64,000 bases of DNA from Rugalucina vietnamica (GCA_964017185.1 OZ024878.1:16885851-16949850), one strand, 5' to 3'; counted from the first letter of the stretch, positions 34,850 through 46,189 are shown. Made by a program: numbers and translations. The notes: generated from the letters alone by a model not told the origin.

Positions 34850-35368
34850 GATAGTTCGTCTCTCACTAATGAGAAAGACCATCATTATTTCTTGAATAGT
34901 GCTGATGTGTGTTGGTGAGTTCTTTGATGGCTGACTAGGCCAATTCTGGCTCTAAACTGTCGGTTGCAAGTAGAGCAAGTCAATGTCATAGAGTCTGATG
35001 GTGGCACATTTGTTTTGGCTTTGCGCTCTCTTCGCTTTCTTTCAGCTTCACAGATTCTCTTCTTTTCATAAAGAGCTACTCCTTTGTTGATGAGACCTCG
35101 CCACTTTGATCGCTCCTGTGCACTCTGTTCCCAGGACCCCATTGGTATTTCGAAATCCTTCAGAGAGGCTTTGAGGGTGTCTTTGTAGCGTTTCTTCTGG
35201 CCACCTTGAGAGCGCTTTCCCTCCTGTAGTTCTCCATAGAAAACTTTCTTTGGAAGTCGCGCATCAGGCATTCTTATAACATGGCCAGTCCATCTTAGCT
35301 GTGCTAGCTTTAAGACTGTATGCATGCTTTGCATCCCTGCTTTCGTCAGGACCTCTGTGTCTGGAATC
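34850..35368 (-). mobile_element. 5'-truncated non-LTR retrotransposon fragment
   Basis: This 519-bp segment is bounded on both sides by the same 11-bp word TTGACCTAGGT (34839-34849 and 35369-35379), a target-site duplication. It contains the end of a retrotransposon frame plus a ~35-bp 3' untranslated part ending GACGAACTATC. It begins abruptly inside the coding sequence, as 5'-truncated LINE copies do. The frame is still open for its whole length, so the insertion may be fairly young. There is no matching copy in duplication B. Confidence 0.85.
34885..35334 (-). pseudogene. C-terminal part of a LINE-type polyprotein with C2H2 finger
   Basis: 149 codons from the first ATG, and in-frame coding continues ~11 codons further upstream to the truncation point. 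The N-terminal half has the pattern RWTGHVIRMPD...KKVFYGEL...KKRYKDTLKASL...WE...ERSKWR, which I recognise as the post-reverse-transcriptase C-terminal region common in invertebrate non-LTR elements. The C terminus has a C2H2 finger: Cys120, Cys123, His136, His140 (CX2CX12HX3H), a nucleic-acid-binding module. Basic stretches (KKR, ERKRRERKAK) precede it. Endonuclease and reverse-transcriptase domains are missing, so it is not functional. The clade is not certain. Confidence 0.8.
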
Positions 35369-35755
35369 TTGACCTAGGTAAAAGCTAAAGGTATACAGTT
35401 AAAAGATTCTACTCACATGTTTTCCGTTAGAAAATACGAATAGAAATACTACTTTGTCTAATTCACTGGATTGGACAAAATACAGGTAGCTGATCTCTAA
35501 CGGTAAATATGTGATAGCACTCTAGGCTGACTGAGTTCGATTAATGTATAATCTCCCCATTTGAACAGATGGAATAGCCGACCACGCCCAGATATGAATA
35601 GTAAAGTTGCCGCCTATACAGTGACCTATTTGCCGAATTATACCATGATAGAATATCGTTGTTGAAAAGTTGCTCATTAAGAAACACAAATCTATGTCAA
35701 AGGTACCTAGTATGGTCAAAGATATTGCACTAAACATGTGCATGCAATGAAATAA

Positions 35756-35930
35756 GAGCTGCCGCATGATAAAACCAACAATCTGCATAGGAGAAAACAA
35801 AGGCGCAGATCAACTTCGCAGTAACTGCGAAGCTGATCGGCGCTTTTGTTTTCGCTACTCGAATAGTACAATTCCTCTTCTTTCTAAATCCACAATTTCC
35901 AGCCTCTAACCATCTTCTGTGACTGTACAG
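35756..35930 (+). repeat. MITE family 1, copy 8, truncated
   Basis: Has the left end (GAGCTGCCGCATGATAAAAC) and the hairpin, but stops at GACTGTACAG, lacking ~60 bp of the right end. Confidence 0.75.
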
Positions 35931-36179
35931 GCTACCAAATATGATTCATACAAATGTCAGAAAACCTGATTTAAATTATCAAGTTGTTTTATGATATTAT
36001 TGAAAGTCCCAGATTCAAAAACATTTAAGTGCCATATATTCTTGCACACCAGACAGAAATTGCCACACTTTTTGACTGGGTGATAAAATTGCATCTCACC
36101 CAGGTGTTCTCACCCAGGCTAAAAAAATTACGCAAAACCTTGAAATAAACCAGATTTTGGGGTTGTTGTGCAAGAAAAA

Positions 36180-36330
36180 GAATCTAATATGGTGTTCTGT
36201 TCTAGATGGAAGTTTCCAACCCTCGGGATGACCGTGCTGAGCGGAACCTCGGCGGAGCCTCGGTTCCGCTCAGCACGGTCATCCCTTTGGTTGGAAACTT
36301 CCATCTAGAACAGAACCCCATATAAGATTC
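36180..36330. repeat. 151-bp near-perfect hairpin
   Basis: The left arm 36180-36250 and right arm 36258-36330 pair almost completely (for example GACCGTGCTGAGCGGAACCT with its complement); the loop is only a few bases. The stem is far stronger than the MITE hairpins nearby, so it is probably young. No second copy in the window. Confidence 0.85.
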
Positions 36331-36524
36331 TTATAATCTTGATATGTCTACCGTTGGAATGGTTCTGGGAATTTGTTACGTTTCATCCGGAGCAAAATAA
36401 GGATATAGCTTGAGATGACACCAGCTGCTATTGACATTTCCACAAGCCAAACAAAAGGCCACGTCTACTTTTAAAGTAATTGTCGCTACGCAAAATTACA
36501 TTACACAGGCATGCTTCCAATTTT

Positions 36525-36800
36525 ATATTACTGATCGTTCCAAGGCGATACTTCTGTTGTGGTTCTAATTGTTTTGTGGTTTGGAATCGAATTTTTGTGA
36601 TGTTTGAGCCTTATGTACGTTTAAATGTTTTTAGTTCAGTTCGGGTAACTGAGTTGCCGCCTATTGCGGAATAGCTGCTCACTCGGCTTACGACATGTTT
36701 TCATGGTATAAGTGCCTAAGTGTCATTTTACTTGGGTTATGGAGTGGAAATGTCTTTTCTGATTGCGCCATTTCCTGATCATTGCCTATCTGTACTCTTT
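36525..36800 (+). repeat. Tail-family copy, plus strand
   Basis: From TTACTGATCGTTCCAAGGCG to TGCCTATCTGTACTCTTTTC, with the TGAGTTGCCGCCTATTG and CTCGGCTTACGA words in family order. Confidence 0.75.
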
Positions 36801-36886
36801 TCTAAGCATTAAAATAGTGTTTAATTGGGAGTCCATCAGACTCGAAAAGATTTTAAACATAAATGAAAAGTGGTAAAAAATTATTT

Positions 36887-37158
36887 CATTACGAAAACTT
36901 GCCTGTGTAATATGCATGAACAGATAATTTTTACAGCCGTAAAAATGAAAATTTCATTGGAAACAGTTCATTTAAAAATATTTGTTCAAAACATTGATTT
37001 TGGATATACGATGTGGATTACAGAGGTGGTTCTAACGTATACGCACAATCTATGTTTTAGATCAAAAATAATAAAAATAGGTATACCTCTGTAAACACCA
37101 GTTTTACTATATAAAAAGTGTGGTATAAGGGGGTATATATTACAAGGAAATCCTGATG
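36887..37158 (-). repeat. MITE family 3, full diverged copy
   Basis: Both ends are present (CATTACGAAAACTTGCC at left, CCTGATG at right). The central hairpin has decayed (ATGTGGATTACAGAGGTGGT), so this is an older copy. Confidence 0.75.
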
Positions 37159-37579
37159 GTTTGATTTTTACGTCCCTGTATCTCCAAGACTCAATAAACA
37201 TGAACGCGCCAAATGGTTTGAGTTACAGCTGATTTAACACTACGATATCCGCAGCAGTAAAGCAAACTGGCAATACTCTTGGAAGTCTAATGTTTTATCT
37301 TGAAATGATTCCGAGAAAATACTCGTGCTTCATGCAGAGCAATAGAAAGATTGAGCTTAGGAAGTGAGGCGCAGCTGTTATTGACAACACTACTAGCCGT
37401 TCACATATACGCACAGACATGGGGCAACTTTTTACAGACAACATACACATATATCTTCTGTTAGTTGCCCATGATCTGCAAAATGATTTCGTAACGTTTT
37501 TTTTTTTCTCATTCATAGTAAACTGGCCTTTCTGTACCAGAAAGCCAAGGTAACCAAAGGATCACCATTTGTCACATTT

Positions 37580-38103
37580 CATCAGGAAAATATGTCCATG
37601 AAAAGTATACCCCCTTGAACCCCACTTTTGTCAGAAAAACTGGGGTTTGCAGGGGTATACCTATTTTTTCTTAGTTTTGCTCCAAAACATAGATTGTGGG
37701 TACTCGTTAGAACCGCCTCGCCTCAGACGGTTCTAACGTGTACCCACAATCTATGTTTTGAGCAAAAAAATACATCAGGAAAACATGTCCGTGTAATATT
37801 TACCCCCTTATACCCCACTTTTATATAGCAAAACTGGGGTATGCAGGGGTAGGCCTATTTTTCTTATTTTTGCTCCAAAACATAGATTGTGGGTACTCGT
37901 TAGAACCGCCTCGCTGAGCAAAAATAAGAAAAATATCAAAAACTTTCAGCTGAAATTTATCATTTTTTAAAGCTCAAAAAATCTCTGTTTATTGCATGGG
38001 CATGTTTTCGTAATGGAAAAAATTCAAAATTTTTCGGCTGAAAAATTTCAATTTTTACAGCTAAAAAAATCTCTGTTCATTGCATGGGCAAGTTTTCATA
38101 ATG
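37580..38103 (+). mobile_element. Double MITE family 3 insertion with clean empty site in copy B
   Basis: The first unit starts at 37580 and is cut after its hairpin. The second starts at 37773, has lost the hairpin, and has a duplicated tail (two TTTATTGCATGGGCA-type ends). Copy B at 63290/63291 reads TTGTCACATT joined to TGCAGAACAT, so the whole 524 bp is one insertion locus. Confidence 0.85.
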
Positions 38104-38306
38104 TGCAGAACATGAACCCCTGATGCTCCAAGCAATGCCTTCAAGACCTTAGGACTTTTGAGAAAATTTTTATAGATTTTGGCCATTTATTATGCATGTT
38201 GGACATCTTTGTCGCCTGACCGGAAATATGTCACTGACTTTTATTCTCAGTTTGCAAGGTGGTTCCATTTTTTAATTTTGCATCTTTAGTGGTTTTATGC
38301 ATATAT

Positions 38307-38796
38307 AGAGGATATTCAAGTTTTTGGAGTGAATATGAGTTTTATTTCATTGAGTGAAGTGAAAAAATTTTATATTTCATGAGTGCCGAAGGCACGAATG
38401 AAATATATAATTTTTCACTTCACGAGATGAAATAAAAGTCATATTCACGACAAAAACTTGAATTTTCTTTTTATTATATTGCATGTAGTCATTGTAACGT
38501 TGCGCGCTAAAGCATATGACGTCAAAATCTTAAATGACGTCATTACGTCACGTCATTACGTCGCTATTGTGTGTGAACGTTCATTGCGTCAACAATAGCA
38601 TAGATGATAAAATTTAGCTGTGTATAAATTAGAAATGAAACGGTGGAATCGTAATTTGCGTATTCCCGAATCTTATATTTTCACATGTGAAAATATAACT
38701 TTTTTATATTTTCACATGTGAAAATATAACTTTTTCAAATATTGGTTATATTCAATACATATTTCTCTATATTTCATCACTTGCCATATAATAAAT
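38307..38796 (+). mobile_element. 490-bp insertion: MITE family 4-like, with hairpins and CRE-like sites
   Basis: Absent from copy B (63481-63484: GCATATAT joined to GGTTTTATG). The first 170 bp is a hairpin centred on GAGTGCCGAAGGCACGAATG. Next comes a cluster of TGACGTCA-type words (38517-38562). Then two copies of the palindrome TATATTTTCACATGTGAAAA-type (38674-38697 and 38705-38728) at a 31-bp period. Confidence 0.75.
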
Positions 38797-39303
38797 GGTT
38801 TTATGTTTTGTGTAATGTCGGTCTGATGTAGAACTGCTGATGTCCGAACCATACGAAAATTCGACATTTCCAGTACACCAGAAAAGATAAAAAAAGATTG
38901 AAAACTGACTTTCCTGATATAAGTAATGATGTCTATTTGAATATAAGAATATGTCCCCGGGGTCTGTTCCAATAAAGGAATGCCAGCTTTGATTTAAAAT
39001 CTTACCGACAATAGGTCTCTCTAGTCTGTCGTTGTGGACAAAGCGGTAATTGGTTACTTAGTATGTTGCACGTTATTTGAAATTGTCCCTCAGGAAATTT
39101 CATCGAACGTTTTTCGTGTGTGAATACGCATTTTAGCGCATTTGTCTACATTGCTTCCAAAAGTATAAGTAAAATGTCATTGTAATCAGCACACTATGAA
39201 TGAAACAAACCATAAACTGCCGAAGTAATCATGTAAAATGCAATTTCAATGTTCCAACCTTTGCAAAATATCGCTAGATCGTTTAGGCACCTGATAAGTT
39301 ATA

Positions 39304-39519
39304 GATAATCAACTGATTTTTGTTTCAAGGGCAGTGTTTTGTAAATTAAAGCACACTTTCAATGTCCTTTAATCACGTCCTCACGAGCCGCAACGCGGCG
39401 AGTGAGGTCGTGAGTCCTCACGAGCCGCAACGCGGCGAGTGAGGTCGTGATGAAAGATCACTCAAAGTGTGCTTTAATTTACAAAACACTGCACTTGGAA
39501 CGAAAATCAGTTGATTATC
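39304..39519. repeat. Palindrome with exactly duplicated 37-bp core
   Basis: Arms 39304-39359 and 39465-39519 pair (GTAAATTAAAGCACACTTT with complement). Between them a 37-bp unit is present twice without a mismatch (39377-39413, 39414-39450); it contains CGAGCCGCAACGCGGCGAGT and is itself partly self-complementary. Confidence 0.85.
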
Positions 39520-40150
39520 CGTTTTATCCTATAGGCTTTAAGGTCCAGATCTGCTTGTTATAACTGTGTAGTTGATTAGTGTCTTTGTCTTACTGTATAA
39601 ATAGTACTGTTCATAAGACAAGTTTTGTTGTGACACAGCTTTGTTTTCCAAATTTTGACATTTTCTATTTTATTGAGTACAGCAATAAGCCACATCATGA
39701 AAAAGGTGTAAATCTGTAATGTGATCAGCATGCACAACCCCGCACTTGAAGCCAAAACCAGTTGATTTTATGCTTTATTCTTTAAGCTGTAAGATCCATA
39801 TCAGCTTGTTACAACTCTGCAGTTGTTCAGTGTTTTTGTCTTACTACTGTGACTGTCTAAATTGTACTACTCATTAAGAAACATTTTGTTGTGACACAGC
39901 TGTTTCCAAAATTCCAATCACACTTTATAGGCTACATCATGGAAAAACAATCTGTAAAACTATTATGAGAATAATGTGATCAACATTCAGCAGTGCAAAT
40001 TAACTAGCAGTAACATGACTTTTTAGTACAAAATAAAGAATTAGATAAGCTTTGTGACAACAGCGCAGCTTATCTATGTCTTTGTTTCGATTGTATGGAA
40101 AGTATACAGCCACTAAAGATAGACTTTGTTGTGCCAAGGCACTTATGGAT
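39491..40150 (+). repeat. ~250-bp tandem repeat, 2 clear units and a decayed third
   Basis: Units start at 39491 and 39742 with GCACTTG, then CAGTTGATT, CAGCTTGTTA-type and GTGTTTTTGTCTTACT words, and end with TTTTGTTGTGACACAGCT and a CACATCATG-type word. A third, diverged unit covers about 40020-40150. Confidence 0.65.
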
Positions 40151-40790
40151 AGTAAAAGTATACTGTAGACAAAAACAGATATATGTAAATGAGATGTTCA
40201 TTGATTGGTGTAAAACGTATTGATTAACCAGATGTACATGTAAACAAAAAATTATACACTATTGGTTAATTTTCGTTATCTGATTTAATCACAGTTTTGT
40301 CGCCACAGGCTCTGTACTAAGCCTATAGGGTAAAATATACTGATGTCCGGTATAACAAACGGTGTTTAAAGTACGAATATGCTAGTCGCAAAGTATGCGC
40401 TTATGATATGCGCTTTTTATTTGACCTTGGTCTATGCTAACTGCAGCATGTACGCTATACAGAATATGAATATGGTCCATATACGTTTATAACAAGTCGT
40501 CACATTCTGTTTCATTCTCAAATAATGAATCCTCGGCCCCTTCGGGGCCTCAGATCCATTATTTTTCAGGAATGGATAGTTACTCGGACTTTCTCCTTTA
40601 CTTAATGTCTTGTCACCCGATAACTGTATTTGTTCACTGCACGGTCCCATTACTTACTTAGCGATTTGCACTGTATTATGTGGTTCCCTAGAGCATTTAG
40701 CACAGACAGACAGAAAATGAAGAAGTTCGTATTTAAGCAAAGTGTCAACGATCTCAAGGAACGAAATCTTATAGACGTACAATAATAATA

Positions 40791-41784
40791 TACTTAGAAA
40801 AACAATTGAGTGATATGATTTTTGTTTCGATTTCATTCCTAAAGGTATAATCTTTTCTACCCAAATAATTAATAGATTTGTAGCAGAACCATCACTGTGC
40901 AAGGATTCCATGAAATTTTTGCGTTGCCTGGAAGCGCTTCTTGCAGACTTGCAGAAATGATGGAACACCCCTAAAATTAAAGTTATCACTGCTCCTTACC
41001 CTATCCAAATCTTTCATTTACCCCCTCTTACTGGTTCATCCAAATGCAAAACTGTTTTGATAATCGAAATGGCGTCACTTTTATGTCTAAAACGCACTTT
41101 GGGGAAATTTCAGAAATCTGTGATTTTTGGTAAAAAACACATTTTTTAACCAAAATTTTTTTTTCGTTTAAAATGTTTCCCTTTGCACTGTGAGTATGAA
41201 ACTGAAATACGTTTTTGAATGTGCGCTCTGGTTTTCTCAAAACAGCGTTTTTTTTTAAAATGTGTTGACAAATTTTTAATCACGTAATGCAAATTCCCAT
41301 TAAGGTAATGTTCAGTTCTTTAGCAAATATTTTGAAACACTGTAAAATCTAAACTAATGCCCGTAGCTCAAATCGGTTTTCTGTCTTAAAGGGCAACGTT
41401 TTAAGCGAAAAAAATGTTTTTGGTAAAAAATCGTGTTTTTAACCAAAATCACAGATTTCTGAAATTTTCCCAATATGCATTTAAGACATAAAAGTACCGG
41501 CATTTCGATTATCAAAACAGTTTAGCAGTTGAATGAACCAGTAAGAGGGGAGGAATGGCAGAATTCGGTAGGGTAGGCAACAGTTGGAACTTCAATTTCA
41601 GGGGTGTTCCAACGTTTCTGCACGTCTGCAAGAAGCGCTTCCAGGCAACGCGAAAATTTTATGGAATCTTTGCACAGTGATGGTTCTGCTACATATCTAT
41701 TAATTATTTCGGTAGAAAAAATTATACCTTTAACAATGAAATTGAAACAAAAACCATATCCCTCAATTGTTTTTCTAAGTATAT
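40791..41784. mobile_element. 1-kb palindromic element
   Basis: The arms pair from ACTTAGAAAAACAATTGAG at the left tip with its complement at the right tip, through CTGGAAGCGCTTCTTGCAGA-type sequence, to about 41190 and 41390, leaving a ~200-bp spacer. AT-rich TA repeats lie outside both tips, suggesting a TA target. Frames at 40654-40989 and 41604-41798 are the two arms read on opposite strands and encode related strings by symmetry, not as genes. Confidence 0.75.
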
Positions 41785-41799
41785 ATAATAAAATGTAAC

Positions 41800-43239
41800 T
41801 CGCGAGTGATCATGCGAAAACTTAGTCGAGTTCACTTTGAACGGCAGTATATTATCAAAAGTGGCAAACATAAAATCATAAGGAAAACCAACCGCAATTA
41901 TTGGTGTCTGTAATAGTTATGATTCTGCCTTACGTATATATAAACAAAGAAATAAAAGGTTGTGTAGCTGCATGACCAACTTTTTGAAAAAGAGCTTCTC
42001 AATCGGTTAACTACCAGTCGTTCTTTTGTTTCCATTCTTCTTTGATTTGAATTAAGTTTTATCTTTTCTTACACCGGATCATAGTCGTATTCTTTTGTTT
42101 TGCTTAAGGTAGTGTGCACGTGACATCGGTTAATGGTCTTTGCTTTCGTTTTACTTTAGGTAGTATGCACTTTAAGAGTATTCGTTTCATAAACAAAGAG
42201 ACGTAGTTTGGTATGAAGGGCTACATGCACCACGCGTGTTATATCATTATATCACCAACTAAATAAGCAATGCTTATGACAAATGTCTGACTCTCGTGTG
42301 TTTTTCGCAGATAATAAAACACCAGAAGCAGGTTCGCTAATCGCCTTACATTCTTACGTTTTTAATTAGCTAATACGAGCTAATTCTGTTGCTGAGTCGG
42401 TCATTAAAAATTAAAAAAAAAAACATTCCAAACTGACGACATTTGAAAACCGGCAGAATCGCATAAGCATTTTTTAAATTGTCTATAACAGTATATCAGG
42501 TAGATAAACATCAGTGGTTATAGATTCCGCCGCTTCGGGTGCGGATGGTCGGGAGGCGGGGGGGGAGGGGTGTCGGTTCATAGTCGCGTCATACTAAATA
42601 CATTAAAATTGTGTATGTGGCTACTTTGCTTGGCGCTAGCCTTATAAGGCAAGCACTGGTACATGTTCATGCCTTGCATGTTGGTGAATACTGTTCACCC
42701 AGACGCAATTGAACGAACTGCACCATATCGTGGGTAGGGGCATGCGTTCTTGGACATGAAGCAATAATAACTTGACACATAAACGAAACTTAACTCAGAA
42801 CGTTTGTAAATCACTGTCATCTACAGACCCAATCATACTGTGATAATGTTTTGTCTAGGAATTTGATTAATGTTGGTCAAAATAGGCTCTCAAGGGAACA
42901 GACAATGCTATAAACATAGAAAGTTAATTTTCTCTGAACGATGAGTTGCATAAGGCGGCGAACTGTCTTTAAATTAACCCTCCATATGGCCATGCTGACA
43001 GTTATGAAATATAAATTGAACCTCAACGCGACAAAATGTACCTTCGTACATTCTGACATAACTAGGAGAAAGCAGCATAAAAGCGGAAAAATCATGTAAC
43101 ATGTGTTTTAGAAATAACACTATATTTGTAATCTTTGAACACTGGGCGACCAAATTTATGAATTTTCAAACATATTTATTTTCAAAATTTGGAGTTATCT
43201 GCCCTTGTTTTTGCCCATAATATACTTATTTTTCCTATA
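41800..43239. other. No gene recognised
   Basis: Apparently unique in the window. Holds a G-run at 42551-42570 (four G-tracts, potential quadruplex) and a weak duplication of TTTAGGTAGT-type words around 42105-42175. Confidence 0.5.
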
Positions 43240-43241
43240 TA

Positions 43242-44290
43242 CACTGAAAAAAAGTTATAAGAGGCCACTTTTCAAACTCATTTTTAATTTATAAGCCATG
43301 TGCAAAATTGACTGATTTTTTGACGTGTCTTTCAAGTAAGTAAAGTTACAAAGTGTTCAGAAATAATTTTCTTTCACTAAACGCGTTTTTTTGTATTAAA
43401 GTGCAAAAATCAATGTTTTTGAATAAAAATTGGTCAAAGCGCAAAATTTATTGAAATAAGGAACGAGTGTCATCAAAGGGGCCATTCCAGGTTGGAAAAA
43501 ACATCAAACATTCGAATTTTCTCAACTTAATAATTTTTTACGCATTTTTAAAAAAACGCTATTTTCGAGATTATTTGAAAAATCAACAATGTACCTCTTA
43601 AACATGTTAATCCCTATAAATTCACTTTTTGAGGCCTGGAAATAAGAAATATACCTCGAAAGAGCCGTATTATACGATTTTTGAGGACAAACAGGTCACG
43701 ACTGCCGCACACTTCCGGTTTCAATTCCAAATTTTAACGACAAAAATAACAAAATCTGTGGACGATTTTTAAAATTTTCATAATCTATCAGAGTCAAGTA
43801 TTAAACATAAATAATCGCTGAAAATTTCAGTGCCGTGCTGCTGCTAATAATGCAACCAGAGAAGAACAAAGTTTGTATGCAGATTGCATACAAAAAGCTG
43901 AATTCCTGTTATTCATGTTGCTGTCTTTTTGCATTTACAAAACTGAAACGAAAATTCTTATTGCAGCAACACATATAACATGATTTTATCATACATCGTA
44001 GCAGTCAATAACACTTTCAAATAAATTAAAATATAAAACAAAAACGTCGTAATATGACATTTAATTTGATGTTACTAAAGTGTGACTTTTTGAATTGAGG
44101 GTAATTGAGGGTACCCTTACTCATGCTTCGTCTGTATGAAAAGTATCACACAGATTGGAATGCAGAAACTCACAGAGCCACTGTTAGACATTGGTATATT
44201 CATATGACCATGAATTGTAATTGATCGTATTTTACTTTCTGAACTAGAAGGAAACAATATAAGGCGGCCTCTTATAACTTTTTTTCAGTG
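43242..44290. mobile_element. 1.05-kb TA-flanked element, family T, simple copy
   Basis: The ends CACTGAAAAAAAGTTATAAG at 43242 and its complement ending at 44290 form a ~25-bp perfect TIR, with TA directly outside each. The interior has no long frame. A second, inverted and longer copy is 57093-59959; aligning the two shows two insertions in the latter. Non-autonomous, TA target. Confidence 0.85.
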
Positions 44291-44884
44291 TATATCGCAA
44301 AACGGTAACCATAGCAACTGCAGCATGATAAAAATAGACAAAATAATTTCAAAAGATTGCCTGTAAAGATGATATGCTTCTATTTTAAAAAAATAGGTTC
44401 TGACCAGTGTTTAAACAGTTTTAAGCAAATGCATCAAGTTTTTTAGGCTCTACTAATATGCAGAAATCATTACGCAGCTTTGGCGTCATTTTCCAGGACA
44501 ATGACGTATGTAGGGTTCATATAGTAAATTGGTCGTAACTCACAAAATAACTTGAATAATCTGGTCAAGTAAAGACTAACAAACTGTAGAAGGATTATAC
44601 ATTCAAAGTAACATTGTTTTTCTAATACTAAAACATTGTCCGAAGGTACATTTTCTCACGTTGTGGCCCAATTGTATATCCCGCCTGGTTTCTGTAAGTT
44701 GTGATAATAGATTTGATAGCATCAACATATTTGGAAACAAAGGTTCATCAGGCCACTGCAATGTCTGCTTTTACCTAATAGTTTATTAAAAATAATCAAT
44801 GATATCCTCTTTGCCGTCCATTGGACATTTTTGCTGTGATTTATCTTCATGATAAATCATGTTGTTTTATGTTTGTCTATCTGC

Positions 44885-45230
44885 TTTATGTTATAAAAAT
44901 AAAACTGAGATCCTTCAATATCAGTGAACATATTAATGAGAAAGGGGATGGGCCATACCGCAGTTTCGGCTACTTAAGCCTCTTCAGTGACCCTATAGAT
45001 TTGGCAATATGGATCAAAGATAATTACTATAATTTTGCATGTTTCAACAGGGTGGTCAATACAAAGACTAGTAAAAATCCATATGGGACCAAATATATTA
45101 AAGCGTTGGTTAGAAAATGAATCTAAACCGATAATAATTTTCTGATTTCTCAGAATACCCTCGCTGATCTCAAAGGATCAAAAGGAAAATATAATATTTA
45201 CTATGGATGATGTGCGGGGAGACTTTGGGT
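44885..45230 (+). repeat. Family F repeat with longest readable frame
   Basis: Read in frame 1 of 44821-45120, it gives SEHINEKGDGPYR, FGYLSL and DPIDLA words, then a NF.CFN...NTKTSKNPYGT-type segment. After a stop, the same frame resumes as TDNNFLISQNTLADLKG up to about 45210. The minus-strand reading of 30665-31004 gives the matching peptide. This suggests a decayed coding ancestor. No domain is recognised, and the residues are too few to call a family. Confidence 0.6.
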
Positions 45231-45506
45231 TCGGCTGATGCTAGTAATTATGTGAAAAGAGCTTAGCCGCCTAGTTATCTTCTTCTCCATGCGTGGGATT
45301 TAATAGCAGTAAAACAGGAAGTTAATAATTTAGAAAGTTCAGTGGTAGTACAATTACTAAAACATTTTAATAATATTGTTGCTGTTCTTTCTTTCCAGCC
45401 TGATGTCCATGTTGTGATTTTAAATTCAATTGTATTGAGTCTTGGTAACCTTTATTCTTACATGAAAAGTAGAAAGTTAGGAACTCATACAATTATTTAA
45501 TTATGT

Positions 45507-46080
45507 ATGATACTGGGGTTTCCACGACCAAAATGTTTTGAGCAAAGTTATAGAAAAAATCGCGAACTTTTCCAATTACTTTTTACAGCTAAAAAAATGT
45601 ATGAGCAAGTTTACGTCATTTTAAAAAATGTTTGCAATGGACAGGAACCGGCGCAAGCAGACCAAAATTCCCGACCAAAAACTAAAGTAGAGAAAGACCC
45701 AAAAAGAACCAAAATCTCTTAATAAAAAGTTGACCATTCAGTCAACTGAACACAATTTGATATATTTATACATATAAAAGGTAAAAACACCACCGAAAGA
45801 GACACATATAAAACATCAATAGAAGTGTCGCTACGGGACGGTTAGCAGTACAAAATTACTTAAGAAGGGGTTGAACCGTTAAAACAACTGTTAAATCAAT
45901 TATTAACGTTAAATCTTGTCAAACTTTGACTAGTATAAAACAATACATATAAAGGTCTCTTTAAAGAGTCATTACAAACAAGAATGATGCTGGAACAAAT
46001 GGCAAAGGCAATCCGATTTTACGTTGTAGCTTAACATCATTCAGACGTGACTAAAATAGAATTAAAGAACTGACAATCAA
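45507..46080 (+). repeat. Local duplication, unit 1 (pairs with 47655-47830 and 49064-49620)
   Basis: AAAACTAAAGTAGAGAAAGA, GAAAGAGACACA, GTGTCGCTACGGGACGGTTA, TCAAACTTTGACTAGTATAA and CAAATGGCAAAGGCAATCCG recur in order in the second unit, which is split by about 1.2 kb. Confidence 0.8.
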
Positions 46081-46189
46081 ATCATGCACTTTTTTCCGCC
46101 GAAATCTGCAAATTTAAAGTATTTATTTGATTGAGAGTCCATTAAAGTCTAAACGAGCTGGTGTTGTGCCGTGTGGTGGCCCAAAAAAG

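Larger units (their letters stand above)
37281..39300 (+). repeat. Segmental duplication, copy A part 3 (pairs with 63004-64000)
   Basis: AATGTTTTATCTTGAAATGA, GCTTAGGAAGTGAG, CACATATATCTTCTGTTAGT, CTGATGCTCCAAGCAATG and GGTCTGTTCCAATAAAGGAA occur in the same order in both. Copy A is longer by two insertions (37580-38103 and 38307-38796). The similarity reaches the end of the window in copy B, so the full duplication length is not known. Confidence 0.85.

Noticed and set aside
40654-40989. 111-codon minus-strand frame
   Set aside because: It runs through the left arm of a palindrome; the other arm gives a mirror frame. No domain is visible.
42551-42570. G-quadruplex regulatory site
   Set aside because: One G-rich run fits the pattern, but there is no gene or other supporting context.
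44821-45120. 99-codon frame as a small gene
   Set aside because: Its second half is family F repeat; related copies are broken by stops and frameshifts, and no start or domain is supported.
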